DNA of 64,000 nucleotides from Rhodospirillaceae bacterium (GTDB lineage Bacteria; Pseudomonadota; Alphaproteobacteria; Rhodospirillales; Rhodospirillaceae). Each line of letters starts with the position of its first letter. Position 1 is the first letter of the stretch. The notes below the pieces were generated by a model. That model searched no databases. It worked only from the letters and a program-made list of their open reading frames with translations, and was not told the DNA's origin. Both the position numbers and the translations under genes were made by a program. Location: assembly GCA_002737725.1 (NCBI GenBank), contig NSIP01000001.1, positions 398,921-462,920 on the forward strand, in the 5' to 3' direction. Positions 60,796 through 64,000 of this stretch are shown piece after piece.

Positions 60796-62931
60796 ATGAC
60801 CATGAAAACGCTCATCTCTCAGATTTTAAAATTATACTTGGCGTTGACCTTTGCTTACGTGGCCCCTGCGCGTGCGGAGATCGAAGATATGATGGGCGCC
60901 ACCCAAGATGGCCAGCGCATTCAGGTCATTGTGAAGTTGCGCCAAGGCATGAGTGTTTTGCGGCGCGAGAACAGCGCCTCGATCTCGGAACAAAAACGTG
61001 CCGTCGCCGATGCCGTGCGCGCGGCTGAACCTGTGCTGCGCCAAATGGGCCTTGGGATCGACACTCAATTTGCAACGCTGCCCTTTGTTGGTGTCACGGT
61101 TGATCGTGCCCAAATGGTCAAGCTGTTGGAACGCTCCGAGGTGGCGGGGATCTATTTCAATGCCAAAGAACGCAAAGTTCAGACAGTCCCGTTGACACCA
61201 AATAATGGAATTGAGCGCGCGCAATTGGCCTCGTCAGTTCCATCGATCGATGTCTCTGAGGCCTGGACAAAAGGGTTCGATGGACGCGACACCACCATCG
61301 CCGTCATCGATGGCGGCTTTCGCACATCTCATCCGATGCTCGCAGGCAAGGTTGTGGACGAGGCTTGCTTCTCGGCCGATGACCCAAAGTTCGATACCTA
61401 TACGCAATGTCCCTCGGGGAAGACACCTGAAATCAGAGCGGGTGCCGCGTCAAAATGTCCGGCGGGCTCGACGCGCTGTGACCACGGAACTCATGTGGCC
61501 TCAATTGCCGTGGGAAATGACGGCACAAATTTTGGTGTGGCACGCGCGGCGAAGTTGCTGCCCATTGACGTCTTCTCGGAAGTGCGCTCGATAACCGATT
61601 GCAGCCCCGATCCATCACCGTGTGAACTAACGGACGCCCTTACGGTTTTGAAAGGACTTGATTACGTCAATCAAGTTGCGGCTAAGTATAACATTGTCGC
61701 AGTGAATTTAAGCCTCGGCGGCAGTTCCAAAGAAGGCTTTTGCGATACTGACCCGCGCCGAGAAGTGATTGAAATGCTGCGCGCCAAAGGCGTTGCGACA
61801 ACGGCCGCCACGGGCAATGAAAGCCAGACGGGTAAAATTAATCCCCCCTCTTGCGTGGCTTCCGCCGTGGCCGTGGGTGCCAGCAATGACGGCGTCGCTG
61901 TTGCGAGTTTCTCCAATGTCTCAAGTGCGACAGATCTCATGGCTCCTGGCGTCAGCATTCGCGCAGCATCCGGGCAAAGCAACGGCTTTGTGACGATCTC
62001 AGGAACATCGATGGCTGCACCGCATGCCGCGGGTGCGTTTGCGATCATACGCTCGGCCTTGCCGGCCAAGACCGTTGATGAGATCGAGCAGGCCTTTAAA
62101 TCGACGGGATTAAAAACCACCCGCACCGACAGCAATATTGTGGTAGCGAAAATTCAGGTGAATAAAGCGATCTTGCGTCTTCAGGGGCGTGACAAACGCA
62201 ATTTCAACAATGTATTGAGTTCGAACTTTGCAAGCCAGTACCAAGCCTTTTTAAGGTTTCAAAATGATTCGGCACAAGCCGGCAAAGTCACCGTAATTAT
62301 GCGTGACGCCGGTTCCGGCCAAGCGATCGGCACCTGGACCAGCCCCGATATCCCAGCCCGCGCGTCGTCACAATTTGATATCGGCGAACTCGAGGCCAAA
62401 TCTCTTGCAACGATTGAGAACACACCTATCCAAAGTTCAGTGCGGCCATTCTATAACCTCGAGGTCGAGAGCACGGTCCCCGGCTACATGCAGCACATCG
62501 TGTGGGCAATTAATGCTGGCGTGCTGACCAATCTGACGGCCTGTGCTGATGGTTTGTCCGATGATAGCCGCACGCTGCTGAACGTGCACAGCAGCCAGAT
62601 AGACGGATACCCGTCGCGAATCCGTATCGTCAACACAGGCACCGCGACGGAACCCGGTGTGCTCAATTTTTACAATGCGGTCAATGGTCGAAGCATTGGC
62701 GCGTACACCACACCAGATATCCCGCCCAATGGCTCCCTCGAGATCACGCTAGAGCGTATTGAGGCCCTTGTGCCCGAATTGCAAGACCTAAAGATCACCG
62801 ACAATACAAGGAGTTATCAATACAATGTGCGCCTCGAAGGCCTCACAGGCTACGCGCAACACATTATTGAGAATACACGCAGCGGCGTATCACTTGATAT
62901 GTCACCCAAATGCGACCTAGGTGTGCGATAG
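60796..62931 (+). CDS. Exported S8 (subtilisin-like) serine peptidase
   Basis: Predicted protein of 711 residues; ATG codons at 60796 and 60802 are both possible starts. A signal peptide (LKLYLALTFAYVAPARA) is followed by a propeptide-inhibitor-like region (RIQVIVKLRQGMSVLRREN) and the catalytic domain. The triad is Asp172 (IAVIDGGFRTSHP), His230 (CDHGTHVAS) and Ser405 (ISGTSMAAPHAAG). The catalytic domain has several Cys pairs. The C-terminal 240 residues comprise two copies of a roughly 120-residue beta-rich module, each with a PDIP turn (IGTWTSPDIPARASSQFDI and IGAYTTPDIPPNGSLEITL). A secreted or surface protease; target unknown. Confidence 0.93.
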   Translation: MTMKTLISQILKLYLALTFAYVAPARAEIEDMMGATQDGQRIQVIVKLRQGMSVLRRENSASISEQKRAVADAVRAAEPVLRQMGLGIDTQFATLPFVGVTVDRAQMVKLLERSEVAGIYFNAKERKVQTVPLTPNNGIERAQLASSVPSIDVSEAWTKGFDGRDTTIAVIDGGFRTSHPMLAGKVVDEACFSADDPKFDTYTQCPSGKTPEIRAGAASKCPAGSTRCDHGTHVASIAVGNDGTNFGVARAAKLLPIDVFSEVRSITDCSPDPSPCELTDALTVLKGLDYVNQVAAKYNIVAVNLSLGGSSKEGFCDTDPRREVIEMLRAKGVATTAATGNESQTGKINPPSCVASAVAVGASNDGVAVASFSNVSSATDLMAPGVSIRAASGQSNGFVTISGTSMAAPHAAGAFAIIRSALPAKTVDEIEQAFKSTGLKTTRTDSNIVVAKIQVNKAILRLQGRDKRNFNNVLSSNFASQYQAFLRFQNDSAQAGKVTVIMRDAGSGQAIGTWTSPDIPARASSQFDIGELEAKSLATIENTPIQSSVRPFYNLEVESTVPGYMQHIVWAINAGVLTNLTACADGLSDDSRTLLNVHSSQIDGYPSRIRIVNTGTATEPGVLNFYNAVNGRSIGAYTTPDIPPNGSLEITLERIEALVPELQDLKITDNTRSYQYNVRLEGLTGYAQHIIENTRSGVSLDMSPKCDLGVR

Positions 62932-63110
62932 AGTAAGCTACGCGATATTCGAATCGCTGAGTTTCTCTATCTATTTGTTGTCGAATTATTCTTGCCAAAA
63001 ACCAATTCTCATTTTTCGGTACGACGCTAATAATTTAACGTGATTTGATCGGCATCAGGTCTTGCGGTTCCGCGAGAGGTAAACTCTGCTCTGCAATAGG
63101 AGCAAATGCC

Positions 63111-63487
63111 GTGACATTGAAACTTATTCGCCTCGAACTCGCGCGAACCAAAGACCACCCTGATGGTGATGCTAGACATGCCTATGAATTTCGGGCGCCA
63201 CTCGACGCGAGCGGGCATCTGGACCAAGCCGCGTGGCCAATGGTCAAAGAATTGTACCTTGTGCGGCGTTTCGAAAAAAAAAGATCGAGCAAGGGTTGCT
63301 GATCCGCACCCAGGGCGAAAAGTGGGTCTTTTCTTATGCTGCGGGCGATGATGGCGACGAGGCCATTTTCAAATTCTCAAACCACGCCCTCAAGCCAGGT
63401 GAGCACCTTTCGATTGCCGAGCATGATGGTCAGCAGCGCACCTTTCGGGTGGCCCTGGTCAGCGATTGGTCTCCACCTAAAAAATAG
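63111..63487 (+). pseudogene. Small conserved gene with a frameshift in an A9 run
   Basis: A GTG at 63111, 8 bases after AGGAG, begins TLKLIRLELARTKDHPDGDA and runs through AWPMVKELYLVRRFEKK to a run of nine A (63274-63282). The frame then leads to an early stop at 63302, while a different frame continues the protein as IEQGLLIRTQGEKWVFSYAA, KFSNHALKPGEHLSIAEHDG and QQRTFRVALVSDW to 63487. Joined, the product has about 125 residues and matches a conserved hypothetical family I recall. The cause may be mutation, sequencing error, phase variation or transcript slippage. Confidence 0.75.
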
Positions 63488-63517
63488 CCGCAGCTGATAA
63501 CTGACCAAAGGCAGGTT

Positions 63518-64000
63518 TTAAATTAAGCCATGTTTCTTGAAACGGCGTCGTGGCGCACTCAATACGGTGACAAGCGGCCCCTTGATCAGTTCGTAAAGGC
63601 TGAGCCCGATCAGCGCGCCGAGAATAGTAAAAACAATCGACCACACCGAGCGCGGCAGGGCAGGGATGAACGACGCCCACGTGGCGCTACGAATATCGGC
63701 GTCGACCCACCTCCAAATCGCGATGGGGTGCAGCAGCGGAGTTGTCTTGGCCAAAGCATCGTGGGCGGCTTGAGCATTTGCTAAGTTTTGTTGAGCTGAG
63801 GCCACAATTTCTGTGCGGACTTGATCGGCCATGGTTTGGGCGCGAAGCCCTGACTGGGCATCAGCCAGCCGCGCCTCAGCACGACCCAAATCGGCTCCAC
63901 TGCGGGCCATATATTGTGCCTCAAAGGGTGCGATTAGCGCCGCCATCAAGGCCAAGGCTGCAATGCACATGCCCGCTAACAGTCGATCAAGTTTGTTGAT
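63518..64000 (-). CDS. Membrane protein of unknown function, N-terminus cut by window edge
   Basis: The frame is open from the right edge to a stop at 63518. A Met at 63970 is possible, but INKLDRLLAG lies upstream in frame, so the true start is probably outside. An N-terminal membrane helix (CIAALALMAALIAPFEA) is followed by an Ala-rich helical, possibly coiled-coil segment (ADLGRAEARLADAQSGLRAQ to about NLANAQAAHDAL), then a second membrane helix (SIVFTILGALIGLSLYELI) and a basic tail. No family recognised. Confidence 0.65.
   Translation of the reverse strand: MNKLDRLLAGMCIAALALMAALIAPFEAQYMARSGADLGRAEARLADAQSGLRAQTMADQVRTEIVASAQQNLANAQAAHDALAKTTPLLHPIAIWRWVDADIRSATWASFIPALPRSVWSIVFTILGALIGLSLYELIKGPLVTVLSAPRRRFKKHGLI

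Noticed and set aside
1-64000. CRISPR array, tRNA, rRNA, insertion sequence or prophage
   Set aside because: No regularly spaced repeats, no tRNA-like cloverleaf, no transposase or phage structural genes were recognised on either strand.

Overview
The window is about 64 kb of a dense, moderately GC-rich bacterial chromosome. It has no rRNA, tRNA, CRISPR array or transposase that I can see. The gene set points to an alphaproteobacterium: a ChrR-type zinc anti-sigma factor, two TonB-dependent receptors, many Sec- and Tat-exported enzymes, a B12-dependent methylmalonyl-CoA mutase with MeaB, and agmatine-to-putrescine conversion. The order cannot be fixed from sequence alone.

Layout. 1-5.6 kb: methyltransferases (including an RlmI-like rRNA methyltransferase) and the aguA-aguB pair. 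5.6-13.6 kb: a minus-strand block with meaB, mutB and mutA flanked on each side by an exported M19 membrane dipeptidase. 13.7-18.1 kb: a methyltransferase translationally coupled to an oligopeptide-type solute-binding protein, then a Tat-exported molybdopterin hydroxylase without its iron-sulfur partner. 18.2-24.9 kb: four tandem, overlapping genes for exported sulfatase-modifying-factor-like proteins (the last fused to a VOC/glyoxalase domain), a Tat-exported FAD amine oxidase, and a fifth paralogue facing them. 25-35.5 kb: a PD40 propeller lipoprotein, a DUF1838-like protein, a TTC38-like TPR protein, a decayed GNAT gene, a spinster-type MFS carrier, VOC and quinone-oxidoreductase genes, and a small cluster with His-rich proteins and a bicupin. 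35.6-47 kb: two TonB receptors, a second Tat amine oxidase, a LysR regulator, a GPH-type carrier and a PAS gene broken by an in-frame TGA. 47-50.4 kb: leuC, a dienelactone hydrolase and a TauE-type exporter. 50.4-60.5 kb: glycan genes (a glycosyltransferase/sugar-phosphotransferase fusion, a second sugar transferase, two GT-C-like membrane proteins) with a chrR-RND pair set between them. 60.8-64 kb: an exported subtilase, a small gene frameshifted in an A9 run and an edge-truncated membrane protein.

The most striking observation is at 52.67-56.9 kb. A ChrR-type anti-sigma factor with all its zinc ligands has no rpoE beside it. The gene 25 bases downstream encodes an RND efflux permease whose central cytoplasmic loop carries an in-frame insertion resembling region 2 of exactly the ECF sigma class that ChrR binds (about residues 507-593). 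Sigma region 4 is absent and residues used for promoter melting are degenerate. I read this as a membrane-tethered sigma mimic that could titrate ChrR or be bound by it, linking a pump to a stress regulon. That function is inference; the fused reading frame is seen directly.

The exported SUMF1-like array is a second candidate for an undescribed system. Its proteins share eight conserved cysteines but lack the catalytic cysteines of true formylglycine-generating enzymes, and an amine oxidase gene sits among them.
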